Positions 1-11,780 are shown, counted from the first letter of the stretch. The stretch is 64,000 nucleotides of DNA from Pleurodeles waltl (GCF_031143425.1 NC_090437.1:1178284863-1178348862); one strand, 5' to 3'. Made by a program: numbers and translations. The notes: generated by a model not told the origin, from the letters alone.

Positions 1-162
1 AGTAGTGGGCCAAGTACAGGTATAGATGCCCCTGTGGCATCCATGTGTGCAGATGTCCACCATAGCCATGTAGGCCAGATCCCAGCAATTGCATCTGTAG
101 AGGCCAAGAGCACGGCGTAGTGCAGGGGGCTGCTGTGTCTGTATTGTCCGCCAACGGAAGCG

Positions 163-249
163 GTAAGCCATGCACTCAACCTGTCTTTCTTCTGTCGTCC
201 CCTCCCCTTTTTCTGCTCTCCCTGTTCTTTTGTGCATCAGCATCATCAG
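163..249 (+). other. Intron in the accessory gene
   Basis: The donor is CG|GTAAGC at 163. The acceptor is a TC-rich tract of about 45 bases ending in CAG at 249, with an alternative AG at 240 that would add nine in-frame bases. Splicing joins a phase-1 exon end to an exon start that keeps the downstream frame. The intron itself is also open in that frame, so splicing is inferred from the signals. Confidence 0.5.
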
Positions 250-1745
250 GCGGAGGTACAGTGGCACCGGGGCACGAGGGAGTTGCATCCCACATGGCCA
301 TGGAGGGCCACACCACGGACTCAGAATGCACCAGTGGGACAGAGGGCGAGGGGAGCTTCACGTCGGTCACCGAATCACCAACCAGCAACACGGACTCATC
401 CGCCGATGGGAGCTCCCTTGTGGTGGCGGCACCATCTGTGCCCCCCACTTCTACAGGCACAGCCACCATCTCCCCTACCAGCACCGCCCTCCCAGCAGCC
501 CCTCAGCGTTCGCCCCGTGCCCGCTCACCCAGGAGGGTGGGCATCACCTTCACCCCAGGCACCTCAGGCCCTGCCCCAGTCACCCCTACTGCCCTCAGTG
601 AGGAGGCCATTGACCTCCTCAGGTCCCCCACTGTTGGGCAGTCTACCATTGTGAATGCCATCCAGGGTGTAGAAAGGGAGTTGCAACACACTAATGCATT
701 CCTGGAGGGCATTCATTCTGGTCAGGCTGCCCATCGTGGAACCCTGCAATCTCTGGCCTCAGCACTGATGGCAGCCATTGTCCCTTTCTCTAGCCTCCCC
801 CTTCCAACTTCCTCCACCCAGACCCAATCCCCTGTACCCCAGCCTGTCCCAAGCACACCATCAGACAAGCATGCATACACCTCAACACCCAAAAGTAACT
901 CAGGCAAACATAGGCACCACACAACCCACAGGCACTCACACAAGCATCACCCACATGCAGACACAACAACATCCACTGCCTCCACTGTGTTCCCCTCCTC
1001 GTCATCTCCCTCCCTCCCAGTATCGTCTATACTCTCACCTGCATGCACTACATCTACAGGCAATAGGACTCGCACCAGAACACCCAGCACCACACCCCGC
1101 TCACCTGCACTCACCACCCCCACTCCCATTTACACGTCCCCTGTGTCCTCTCCCAGTGTGTCTGTGAAGCCCCCTCCCAAAGTACACAAACACGGGCACC
1201 CACACACCCAACATCCATCCACCGCATGACAGCCTCCAGTACCTGCACCTGCACCCAAAACACCTAAAGTGACACCTCCTACAACCACCTCCTCTTCCTC
1301 CACTCCCAGACCCCCTCCAGGTACCCATCCCAGTGTTCGTCAGAAACTGTCCCTCTGCAACGTTGACCTCTTTGCCCCCACCCCCACCCCTGCAATTCAT
1401 CAGTCCCGTCGTAGCGCCTCAGCCAAAAAGACTCCAGTACCAGTGGTGCGTGTTACAGGTGTGTGGAGTGCACCGGCCACCAGTGCAGGCAGTGTGACAT
1501 GGAGCCAAGGCACTGCCAGTCCACCCCCTGTAAAGCATATCAAGTTGGAAAGTGGCCGACGGGACCGGGTTAAGACTCCTGGAGGCAGAACTACTCACAA
1601 GGGTCCCAGGGGGATTGCAGAGTCAGCTGTGACTCCTCCAAAGGTGGGGAAGGGCCCGAAGAAGTCTGTACAGCCTGGTGTGAGCAGCACGGTGAAGAAG
1701 GGCCGCATCCTTCCCGGCGGCCGGGACGCCACCGCCAGCACCGTC

Positions 1746-2020
1746 GTCACTGGTCAGGAGACCACCGCCAGAGTCATTGCCCAGGAGGGCACAAGTATCG
1801 TCACTGGTCAGGAGACCACTTCCAGAGTCATTGCCCAGGAGGCCACAAGTATCGTCACTGGTCAGGAGACCACCGCCACCGCCGGAGTCAGTGCCCAGGA
1901 GGGCACAAGTATCGTCACTGGTCAGGAGACCACCGCCAGAGTCATTGCCCAGGAGGGGACAAGTATCGTAACTGGTCAGGAGACCACCGCCACTGCCGGA
2001 GTCAGTGCCCAGGAGGGCCT
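1746..2020 (+). repeat. Coding minisatellite, 54/60-bp unit
   Basis: About five units begin with GTCACTGGTCAGGAGACCAC at 1746, 1800, 1854, 1914 and (with one change) 1968. Spacings are 54, 54, 60 and 54 bp, all multiples of three, and the 60-bp unit carries a 6-bp insertion. The translated unit contains VTGQETTARVIAQEGTS-like sequence. The array lies inside the accessory gene's open frame. Confidence 0.9.
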
Positions 2021-2054
2021 CGGCTGCCACAGCCCCGCTGGGCAATGAGGGACC

Positions 2055-2320
2055 GTCATGCCACACACCAATGCACAGGTCAGAGACCGCCATGGCAAAG
2101 CACCGCTGAACAGCCCAGAGCACCGCCATGGCAAAGCACCGCTGAACAGGCCAGAGCACCGCCATGGCAAAGCACCGCTGAACAGGCCAGAGCACCGCCA
2201 TGCCAAAGCACCGCTGAACAGGCCAGAGCACCGCCATGGCAAAGCACTGCTGCACAGGTCAGAGCACCGCCATGGCAAAGCACCGCTGAACAGCCCAGAG
2301 CACCGCTGCAGAAGGAAAAC
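2055..2320 (+). repeat. Minisatellite, 36-bp unit
   Basis: About six or seven near-identical 36-bp units contain CATGGCAAAGCACCGCTGAA. Unit starts include 2091, 2127, 2163 and 2199. The array follows directly after the stop at 2046-2048 but keeps a period divisible by three and stays open in another frame, so it may once have been coding. Confidence 0.9.
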
Positions 2321-2587
2321 ACTGCCACATCAAGCATCGTTATCCCATGTACAGCTGGGACAGTGACGGGACAGGAACTGTCACAGGGAGCCTAATCCAG
2401 TCTAGGCACCATTCCCCCTCCAGAACCAGTGGAGAGATCCATCCACTACCTCTGTCCTTAACAGGATGAAGCACTCTGGGCACCAGTCCCCCTCCAGAAC
2501 CAGTGGAGTCCAGCATCCACTATCTGAATCCTTAACAGGATGAAGCACTCTGGGCACCAGTCCCCCTCCAGAACCAGTGGAGGCTGT

Positions 2588-3135
2588 TATCCACTTGAGA
2601 GACTGTGGCTTTGCACTCCCCAGGATGGTCCAGTGGGCAACCCACCCACTGTAGAGACTTGAGAGACTGTGGCTTTGCAGTCCCCAGGATGGTCCAGTGG
2701 GCAACCCATCCACTGTAGAGACTTGAGAGACTGTAGCTTTGCACTCCCCAGGATGGTACAGTGGGCAAGCCACCCACTGTAGAGACTTGAGAGACTGTGG
2801 CTTTGCATTCCCCAGGATGTAACAGTGGGCAAGCCACCCACTGTAGAGACTTGAGAGACCGTTGCTTTGCACTCCCCAGGATGTAACAGTGGGCAACCCA
2901 GCCACTGTAGAGACTTGAGAGACTGTGGCTTTGCACTCCCCAGGATGGTACAGTGGGCAAGCCACCCACTGTAGAGACTTGAGAGACTGTGGCTTTGCAC
3001 TCCCCAGGATGTAACAGTGGGCAACCCACCCACTGTAGAGACTTGAGAGACTGTGGCTTTGCACTCCCCAGGATGGTACAGTGGGCAAGCCACCCACTGT
3101 AAAGACTTGAGAGACTGTGGCTTTGCACTCCCCAG
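2588..3135 (+). repeat. Minisatellite, 64-bp unit
   Basis: About 8.5 units contain GTAGAGACTTGAGAGACTGT, with starts at 2651, 2715 and 2779. Units differ by a few substitutions such as ATGGTACAG versus ATGTAACAG. The period is not divisible by three. Long minus-strand open frames across the array arise from the repeat and are not taken as genes. Just upstream (2400-2587), a separate unit of about 75-80 bp (ending CCCCTCCAGAACCAGTGGA) occurs about three times. Confidence 0.92.
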
Positions 3136-3619
3136 GATACATCAATGGGCATGGAGCCCCGTCGTGGATGTGGTGTTGTGCTGTAATCCGGCTGAGGTGA
3201 ACCCCCTTCCCTTCCCCCTGAGGTGCCTGTTGTATTTCTCTCTGATGCCCCGGCAGTGTTCTCTCCGTTTGTGGACAGGTATCTTGTGTGGGCGTCGCCC
3301 ATGCATTTTTGGACCAGTGGTGCACGGACATTGAGATGTGCATATCTGCACTACTTTTCGTAATGTTTGTAATTTTGAATGAGTTTATATATATCTGTAT
3401 ATGATTGAAACATGTATTTTGATACATTACAATGTTTGAACTGATTTCATTTTGTCTTAGCATTCTTCCGGGGGGGGGGTTGTGGGTTGTTACTGTGCTG
3501 TTTGGAAATGCATTGGTGTGTGTGTTGTAATTTGCGAGGGTCGGGGTGGGGGTGGGAGTGTTGCGTGTGTGTCCCCCTGACTTTTGCCTCCCCCCCCATG
3601 TCGTAGGTGCAGTACTCAC

Positions 3620-3702
3620 CGTTGTCTTCACCGCCGCAGGCGCTGGTGTTCGTAGATGAGTAGGAAGACAAGGGCAGGTAGGATTTGTAATTCCGGGTCC
3701 AT
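3620..3702 (-). pseudogene. First exon of the putative transposase gene (copy A)
   Basis: On the minus strand an ATG at 3702 opens an 83-nt exon encoding MDPELQILPALVFLLIY and then a basic stretch. It ends at a strong donor, G|GTGAGTACT (intron from 3619). Copy B at 63408-63490 has the same length, the same start and the same donor. Copy A has an in-frame TGA at codon 25, which copy B lacks. Later exons should lie further left but I cannot find them, and the minisatellite occupies that space. Assignment to a HARBI1-like transposase is inference from position next to the terminus. Confidence 0.45.
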
Positions 3703-3789
3703 GGTGTCCTCCTTCCTCGTGGGATGTGTTAAGGTGAGCGTTTCCCCATTGCAAAAGCTGTTTCCGCCGTGTTTTTATCCACAGTGAAT

Positions 3790-4031
3790 CCGCCCCGGAA
3801 AAGGTGGCGGATTGGCGGGTTGTGATACTGTGGGCGGTACATTGTCTTCCGCCTGTCTGTTGGCGGTGACCGCCGCGCTGCTTGTCTGTACCGCTGTGGC
3901 GGTCGGAGTGTTAAAGTGGCTGTCTTTGTTGGCAGTTTCCGCCACGGTCATAATTCCCTTTTTTTGTCCGCCGGCCTGTTGGCGGTCTTACCGCCGCTTT
4001 AACACCGACTGCCAGGGTTGTAATGACCCCC
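3790..4031 (+). repeat. GC-rich terminal region of the Harbinger-like element
   Basis: This stretch is dense in alternating GGCGG and CCGCC blocks capable of extensive self-pairing and ends at AATGACCCCC. Its reverse complement starts copy B at 63078. A short open frame across it (from 3812) has no independent support. Confidence 0.7.
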
Positions 4032-4859
4032 TGAGTTTCTTCAAGCCGTGGATACTTCCTTGACTAGTTGTATCAAGTTTAGGGAGGAGCTTCTAGCACA
4101 CAAACTTACGTTCGAGTTTTGATCTGAACATTGTATGTTATGACTTTCTTGGGAGTGCCTGAAAACTCCTGGTTATTTTTTAAATTGTTCCTGTTCTCTC
4201 ATGCAATAATTATGATGAAGCCTGTAAGTGTACATTACTTGTAAACAATTGCTAAAACCTTATGGGCTGAGAACAGTTTGGTAGCACTGCTTCTTGTTGT
4301 TTCTGGTGATCTGCACCTGAATCTGCATTAACTAGGTCCTGGGAGCTCAAACCTTACTAGGCAGTCTTGCAAGGCAACAGAGCAGACATAGTGACACCAG
4401 TCCATCTGTTCCTGTTGAGGCAATGGGTGAATTAGGGTTGATGTTACCTGATTTAATTCCCTGTCTCAGGAAGGATTCATCAGCATAATTTCTGCGGTTG
4501 GAACCAGGTGAGTGTGTGACACACAATGCCCATAAAGACCCTCCGCAAGGAAAGAGTGCTTCTACTGAGAAAATTGCCAATTGAGCTAGACCTGTATAAT
4601 GCCTTTTCAGCCTGAAAAGAAGCAATGCAGAGACAAATCACTCCAGAGGAAGAACAAGAAGAGCGAAAGGACAAAGAGGAAGAGGTCCCTGCGGGTTGTT
4701 ATCGCTGCAGTGCGAAATGCAGATCTTGCTTTGCTGGTCATCAATGGTGGCTGCTATAGCATGAAGAGTGGGGTTCACCAAAAGTTGGCGATGGCAGTTG
4801 TTGTGGGCGGCCCGTTCATGTTAGCAAAGAGCACAAAACTTAAGTATTTTACCCTTTTT
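4032..4859. other. Unassigned sequence
   Basis: Moderately AT-rich sequence with no open frame that I trust. It has no tandem repeat and no clear splice pair. Confidence 0.5.
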
Positions 4860-6260
4860 TCATAGGAGGAGCTCAACTGATACCAGCCAAGGGCACAGGA
4901 CCTGGAGAGACACGTCTTGGGGATCAGGAACCCACTCCAGCAGAGGCCAGCATGGCTCACGCAGGTCCACTTGAAGGTCCAGGCAAGTCAGCTGGGCAAT
5001 TGCTAAGATGCCACTGGAGCTTGTTGTGTCCCTGTAGTTCAGAACAGAATGTCAGCCACCTGACCCTTGGAGTCACTCTTGTGGTCCTTAAATCAAGGGG
5101 TAAGGCAGGCCTCATGCAGTACAAAGTAGGCCTCAAGCAGCAGGGTAGTACTTTGAAGTACAAGGCAGTCTTTCTGGATGTCCTCAGCGGGTCCAGGAGT
5201 GAACTGAATGGGTGGTCTGAGGGTCCTATTTTTATACCTGGTGCCAGCATTCAAGAGGAAGAAACGTCTACAGTTCTCACCCTACAGATGGTTCAGGAAT
5301 TTCCTTCCTCCCTGCCCAGGCTTTAAGAGGCCTGGGTATCAAAAGGCTAGTGTTAAGTTCTTTCTGAGTGTACTGAGTCAGCTTCTTTGAAATGCGAATG
5401 GGGCAGGAAACAACTCTGCCCCACACATCCTGGCATGATGGCCCATCCTACCATCATGTAGTCCCCCTTTGTCTCACTGACTGGAAGGAATTCACAAAGG
5501 TCAACTGCCACGCTAATTATATTTATGTGACCCACGGCAGTGGCTGCATGCACCAGATGATTACCACAAAAAAATACCAACTTTCTAAAATTGGCAATTT
5601 CAGAATTATGATTTAAATCCAACTTTACCATTAAAAAGGATTTAAAAATTAAATAATTTTCAGACCAGACATGACATTTCTACCTGTTCCTAATCAAAAG
5701 ATATCACTTATTATATATAGTGAGGGTAACCCAATAGTATGGGAGAGGTAGGCCTCACAAATAGTGAAAAACAACTACCAAGACCAAGACATGCATTTTT
5801 CATTACCAAGGTATGTACCATTTAAAAGTGCATGTCCAACTTCTTAACTACAATACACCCTGCCTTATGTCATATTTAGGGCTTACCCTAGGGGTGACTT
5901 AGATATATTAAAAAGGGAGATTTATTTTGCTAGGTCAGATTAGCAGTTTAAACTGCACAAAGACTGCATTGGTAGTCTTGACACATGTTTTAAAGGGCTT
6001 CTTAAGTGGGCAGCACGTGCTGCAGGCCCACGAGTAGCATTTCATTTACAGGTGCTGGTTACATGTTGTGCAACTTTACTCTGGACATATAAGTACTTTT
6101 AATGTCAGTTGGGTGTAATCCAGTTTTACCATGTTTAGAGGAGTGAGCACAAGCACTTTAGCACTGATTATCAATGTTAAGATACACAGAGTCCTTAGGC
6201 CTGAAAGAAACGAATTTCAGTAAACAAGAAGGGAGAAAGTAAAAACGTTGGGGACGAACA
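4860..6260 (-). repeat. Old, diverged LTR of the TGTTRGA...TTCTAACA superfamily
   Basis: The order of landmarks matches the younger minus-strand LTRs in this window. There is a segment like GATGGCCCATC...CCCTTTGTCTCACTG (about 5430-5480), the CTTTCTAAAATTGGCAATTTC block (about 5580), the TAGGGGTGACTT block (about 5890), and the GGCCCACGAGTAGCATTTCA block (about 6028). The 'gcactttagcactgatta' block follows near 6155. Many substitutions and lost ends mark it as old; both boundaries are approximate. Confidence 0.6.
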
Positions 6261-8748
6261 CTCTAGGATTGTCAGGTCTAACTGTCTGGCTTGCAGAGAG
6301 GTCGAAGCCATAATACAGGAATTTGAAGGAAAGAAAGGTAGAAAGAGACTTGAAACTACAATTTACTGCTTTGTCTACATGGCAAGAGAGAGGCAAACCA
6401 ATGTCAGATTAAAGGAATTTGTAATTGACGTGAGGAGAAAGAACATTTTCCATTGCTTTAGAGGAAAGTAAGACTGTGTTGGTAAAAATCTTATCATTCA
6501 TAAGATGAATCTTGATGCCTCCCAAACACCAATATCTAGTGCTTATGGTGGCAGAAAGAGTTTAGCAAGTAGAGCAGAATTGGTAATGGAATCAAAGAGA
6601 TTGTTGATTGCTTTGTGACTGATGATCACATTGAATGCTTGCTATGGAATTAGGATAGTAAGCAGAAAATAGTCCATGGAGGTGATACTTTATTAGAGGT
6701 TTCCTCCACAGGTTTGGAATATCAGTTTCACTCTTGACAGTAGGCAGTGCTTTGTATATAGTACTCTCAAATGAAGATGTTATATTGAGGTTTAAGATGA
6801 CCACTGAAAAGTACTTCAGGAATGAAAGAGTCGCAAAGGTCCTGTGAGAACTTTGTGAGGGTCCAGTTTGTTGCAAGAATATATGGATCCTTCATTCCTG
6901 CGTGTGTCAGACTATGCTGCGTGGGGAAAATGGGAAGTGTGTAGAGATGGTATTCACAAGATATAACTCTTCTCCTGTTGCCTGGCTCACTTGTTTCATC
7001 ATTTTTTGGGGGGAATTTCTCTCAGGTCTTGCTTGCTTTATGTAATTGTACAAATAAGGATGGTTCAATATCTTAGTGGACAGTTCTCCTAAAAGCCTTA
7101 TTAGCACAAAACAATCAACATAAATAACCAAACGACTATGTGGCTTTACATGACTTAAAAAAGTTATTGAAGAATGCAGTTCTGAATCTATCTACAAAAC
7201 GATTCACAAAGCATTGTTTTTTAATTTCTTTGCTAAATTCTCTTCACCACACTTTTCAGGTCAGTTTTTAAACAATCACCTGAGTAGGATTGTTTTGTTG
7301 TGGAGTTTTGTATCTAAACTTGTTTCTTGACATTTTCCACTTTAACAATACACTTCCCAGATAAAATAAAGTGATATATGCCTATGTCAGTCCACTTTGA
7401 AGAGAGGTGTTGAATTTAGATGTTAAATACACTCTTGTTTCAGTAGTTATCAATTGAGACAATGCAATTATACAAATTGATTGATTGCACTAACCTGATG
7501 TCAACTTTAACTTTCTCTCTACTTCCAGGTTTATCTCAGGAAGCATATTTGGCAAGAGACTGGAGTTTCCACTAAATGGGAGCTGTCCTGAACAAAGTGA
7601 TGATATGGGTGAGTAAAGAGATTAGAGCATCTGCTGGACTAGACCTGTCTGCAGATGGGGATTTGCTCTGGACAGAATGATGGAAGTCAAGCAGTAAGAT
7701 TGGGTGTGGATGCAGTTTATATACATTTGCACTCAAGATGGCCTCTGACTCTTGTGAGACCTTGAGATCTCACAGAGATCAAGTGAGATAGAATTCTTGA
7801 GCTCCGGCAAATATAAGCATGGCCCTATTGGAAATAGGGGTGTGGACTATCATATTAAATGGAGCACTACTATCACAGTTTTAAAATATGGACTCCATAT
7901 TTGAAAATTACATTTTCCCCACTGAGAAGCATAGTGGGGAGTTTAACAAATTTGTGAGCTCTGACTTTTTGGCTGTTTAGCGGTATGGCAAGAAAGAAAG
8001 CGGGGGAATTAACTGAGTGGTTATCAGGACCATTGTGCATACTGTTGATTTTGAGGATCTGTGGGGTACTCTTAGGGAACATTAGCAGGCCTTAAAAGTT
8101 CTGCCAATTTAGCATGAAGCTTTCTACTTTCCTGACAGACCTCCTATGATTAACATCTTATCTCCTTTTTGCTGAGATGGTCAATTATTTGTTCATTCAA
8201 TAGAGCCTATCCAATACCCTCAAGAATGAAGGGAATCATTGTCTAAGGCTTCTAGATCACTTGTGAGTTGCCCTGTAGAAAACGTTTCTTTTAAGCTTAG
8301 GATGAGGCTCAGACTTTGAAAGCCAAAAACTGCATGTGGGTTTGTGCATATTGGAATTTGAAGGAGGAGAGTTTCTTGGGGTGAATAACTGGGCTTGCCT
8401 TTGGAGGAGTTTAGCAAGAGAGGGGAATGATAGAGGGGAAACACTGCTATTCTTTTGATGACTAGTGGTAAAAGACATTATGGGATAGCTTTGTTCTGAA
8501 CAGGGAGCATATGAACTTTATTATAATTTCCATAAGGGTTATCAATAATCACAACCACAGACTGGTTTTTATTCTTTAACCTCTGGTGCTTTAGATGTGC
8601 CATCCATGTTCAGATCAATATGGGTGACATGCCTTGCAAACATCCCACTATTTCTTTTTATCCAAACTACCCTGCAGATACCACACACTATACCTAAAAC
8701 ACCATTTTCATCTCCGTTTTCACGAGGTGTTGCTTTTCTGTCTGGGCC
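6261..8748. other. Unassigned AT-rich sequence
   Basis: About 2.5 kb without clear repeat or gene structure, except a candidate exon at 7529-7608. The short minus-strand open frames here have no recognisable domain. Confidence 0.5.
7529..7608 (+). other. Candidate internal exon (host or lncRNA)
   Basis: A pyrimidine-rich acceptor (CTTTCTCTCTACTTCCAG, ending at 7528) is followed 80 nt later by a strong donor, G|GTGAGTAAAG, at 7609. One of three frames is open throughout and reads FISGSIFGKRLEFPLNGS and onward; the other two contain stops. I do not recognise the peptide. The splice signals are clear to the eye, but a sequence this large will contain chance pairs. Confidence 0.3.
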
Positions 8749-9090
8749 CAGGGCAGTGCTTAATTTGAGCCGGTGGTTGCCGATGCAGGGTACTTGTTTT
8801 TGGGGGAAACCACTTATTTTTTTTTCCATCAGACATTTACTACAACCAAATGACACTAATGGGAAATACAGAAGAAGACTGAAAATGTAACAAAGGGAGA
8901 AAGGAGAAAGCAGCAGAAGTGAGCTGAACTGGCAGAGAGTGGCTGTAAATAGATTAGAGAGGCCAGTGATGGCTTTAAGATTTTGCTGCCTCAGTATTCT
9001 CTGCTCTCAAATTTAAATGAAGCAGCCAGGTGTTACTGAGGACAGCTTTGGGCACTGGCACGTATTTATTTACAAATTAACCACTGGCCC
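8749..9090. mobile_element. MITE-like element with imperfect terminal inverted repeats
   Basis: The left end reads CAGGGCAGTGCTTAATTTG and the reverse complement of the right end reads GGGCCAGTGGTTAATTTG, a good match over 18-19 bp. The 340-bp body has no open frame. CAG-type ends suggest a hAT-like MITE, but I find no convincing 8-bp target duplication, so the class is tentative. Confidence 0.45.
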
Positions 9091-11780
9091 AGGGTGACTG
9101 GCACCAACGCAACCCTACAAACCGTTGGCAGTTCTGAGACCTCAAGAGTAACTGGGGTGGTGTGGATTGTGTGTATCCCAGAAGCACACCATCTGTGGTG
9201 AAATTCATGGGCCTTCTCTTATCTCGGACGATAGGCTCCCCCACACGTGTGGAACACAGATATTCTTGGGAGAAGTGTGGAGCTGCTGGGTGCTTGTATT
9301 TATAGGCAGGCTTTTATAGTTTTTATAGACATTATTTGATGTTTGTATTGCATAATGGGTATGAAAAAGTGCTAGAATCCACATGTGCCAATGGTTGGTA
9401 GGGTCACCTGGCTGCCATTTAAACCTAGTACCACACCCTACACACATGGCAAGTGAGATAAAAATGTATTTTACTTAGTTGGACAAGTGTTGCCATGTTT
9501 CCCTTGGTATGGGCTGACCCCAAGCCCAAATAAGGCAGCTACCCACAGTCCAAAAATCACATTAATTCCAAACCACCTTCAAGACCGTAGTCACATTTAG
9601 GGGCCATGTCCTGTCCTGGTAAAAGACCCACTAACCCATCCAAGGAGCCATTTTATTGGGAGAACTCTGCAATCACTGGGTGCTGGGAACTTTGTCATTC
9701 CCCACTTTTTTAAACCTCTCCTTCACAGAAATGTGAATAATTTATTTTCTTGACCATATTTGAGATTTGCTGTAGTATATGTTTAAAAAGTAGTTAGATT
9801 AATGCAAGCCATAACCCTGAACTACTCTGCATCTCTAGGTTTCAGAATTGTTTTTCCTTGGTATTGTATTATCCAAAACTATACACTGCAGCTATCCTCA
9901 TCCATAAAATGAACCACATTCAAAGCAATTTTCATGCCCTCTGTGTTGTTGTCACTGGGAGAAGAAGTACAGGAGGCTTCAGTGGTAGGATGTTTGCCAT
10001 TTTCTAAACATCCTGCAACTTTCCTTCTCAGAAATGTGAGAACATTATGTTTTTTACTCAAAGGTACAGTTTTGCAAGGGATTCTCTCGAAGAAACAGTG
10101 GTGTGATCCATGAAAGTAATAAAGCTTTGGCATCCCTCCTTTATGAGACCTTTTACTCACAGGTTTCTCTGATGTGCTTCCTCGGTCATGGCATATTTTG
10201 CTGTTGATATTTCATTTTCAAATGTATAATTATTGTAGCCTCTGTTGTATTTACTTACACTTCCTTTACAACTTATGTAGAAATCGTGTACTATTGCTTA
10301 CTATAGTCAGTTCAAAGTTACTCAGATTTTTTTTCTAGTAACAGCATGTTTTCCCTTTTCGATCATCGGGCATTCAGAAGCAGATAAGTCTCTTAAAACA
10401 GGATCTTTCAAAATGCGAGTGTCCGCTACGATTGTCTTCTCACATCACATTAAGCAGGGAACCTTATCACCTCTTTTTGTGGTCATCGCTTGTCCTTTTC
10501 CATTGTTAAGTTTCACTTCAACTATTGGTTCTTTCACCAAATCAAAGGTCGAGCCTGTAAGTAACCACTCTCAACTCAGGACAATTCTCAACTCAGAAGT
10601 TGACATAACAGCTTATACTCCCTGGTTATGTGCTAAGTGCATATAGAACAGTTCCAGTTTCCCGAGGAGTTTGTAAAGGATCTTTGCCACAGTGAGGAGA
10701 ACGTAAGGACTGGATCACCATATTTAAATGCAAGGTGCCCACTTGTCGCTTGGACCAATGGAATTTATAAGCTGGATGTAACTGTACGGTAATTAAATAT
10801 TTGTGCTCCAAAATTGTGAGCTAGGAGCTCATCGCCCTTGATTGCCAATTGGATTTTAAAGACTCCTTCGTGGAAAAGAGGAGTAGAGTCTTTTTTCTGC
10901 AGTAATTCAAGTGAAACAAAAACCAATAAGCAATGCAAATATAATAATAAAAAGTCGATTTGCACAAATAGAATGTGAAACTTAGCAATGTTTTGGGTTT
11001 TTCATAAGATTTATCTATTTTCTTAATTATCAATGGATTTACATTTTGGTTTTCTTCTTGCTTTTAAAATGACGGAAAACATCAACTTCTCATCTATCTA
11101 AGAGATAGCCGAAATGGTTACACTTAACTATTCACACACAGCTCTGCCGTGCTTCTAGTTCCTACACCAGCTGTGTTTCTGACGGACTGCAAAGAGCTGC
11201 TGACAAATGGAGGCTTTACTCCGGGTCAACACCCACCCAAGGGTGAAGCATGTCATGTAAAGCTGGTTGAAGAAATAATCTCACTCCGTGGGCAAGAGCA
11301 CTGTGACAATGGAACCCAACCAGATTGTATGGAGTACTAGATGTGTAACAGGACGTCAAGTGAAAGGGTGGGCAGGCTGGATGTGAGCTATGCTATGCCA
11401 ATCTTTAATAATGATGGCCATCTTCTCCTACACCATCTGTGGCATCACACTACACTTCATCCTGAATCCTATTCAGCTCAATGTGCCAAGGTTAGAGCTA
11501 GGCGAGAAAGGCAAAATGAATCGCAGGTTTCCTATCTATGACAGTGATCCATGAATAAGTTAATTTGATAAACAGAGGAAGACCTTTCAGGGAAGATGAT
11601 AAAGTGGAGGTCTCAATGGAGCAGAACTGGAAGTAATGTTACAGAAATCATAAACATTAACTACAGTGTAACTAGTCACTTGGGCAGGGTCGGATTGACC
11701 TTATGGGCAGTCAGGTGATGCCCAATGGGCTGGTCTGAAAGATAAGTGTGTGAGCTACTAAAACAGCTATGGGCCAGTTT
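9091..11780. other. Unassigned AT-rich sequence
   Basis: About 2.7 kb without a supported gene. Short open frames are scattered on both strands and none shows a recognisable domain. The phrase around 9725 (CTTCACAGAAATGTGAATAA) weakly resembles one near 10025 (CTTCTCAGAAATGTGAGAAC), a possible old local duplication. Confidence 0.45.

Larger units (their letters stand above)
1..2048 (+). pseudogene. Accessory protein gene of the Harbinger-like element, C-terminal part, broken
   Basis: One reading frame runs from 120 to the stop at 2046-2048, with a single in-frame TGA at 1227-1229 (probably a decayed CGA). Upstream, frame 1 is open from 1 to a TAG at 118-120, so a one-base indel near 118 is likely. 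An 87-bp intron (163-249) sits within the open frame. The region around 600-780 codes for a compact, mostly helical-looking segment (EEAIDLLRSP, then VERELQHTNAFL), followed by low-complexity Ser/Thr/Pro/His sequence and, from 1746, tandem coding repeats. I recognise no catalytic motif. By position it may be the second (Myb/SANT-type) protein of Harbinger elements, whose DNA-binding domain would lie upstream of the window. That identity is inference; the breaks are seen directly. Confidence 0.5.
1..4031 (+). mobile_element. Harbinger-like DNA transposon, right-hand part (copy A)
   Basis: The segment ends at 4031 in a terminus that reads, on the minus strand, GGGGGTCATTACAACCCTGG and is followed by about 240 bp rich in GGCGG/CCGCC. 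The same terminus opens a second, inverted copy at 63078, and the two copies stay alignable to the window end, where 64000 corresponds to about 3110. From left to right the copy holds an accessory gene (plus strand), coding minisatellites, a non-coding 64-bp minisatellite, and a short first exon on the minus strand next to the terminus. Two convergent genes and a GC-rich terminal repeat fit PIF/Harbinger elements. No transposase catalytic domain is visible, so the superfamily is inferred. The left end lies outside the window, so the target duplication cannot be tested. Confidence 0.6.

Noticed and set aside
1623..2278. Minus-strand frames of 210 and 100 codons with repeated CFAMAVLWPVQ-like phrases
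   Set aside because: These are antisense shadows of the 36- and 54-bp repeats.
1720..3135. CRISPR-like array
   Set aside because: Units are contiguous tandem repeats without unique spacers, in a eukaryotic transposon.
2402..3754. 450-codon minus-strand frame across the 64-bp minisatellite
   Set aside because: The frame is a product of the tandem repeat, with alternating frame readings of the same unit and no sign of coding constraint.
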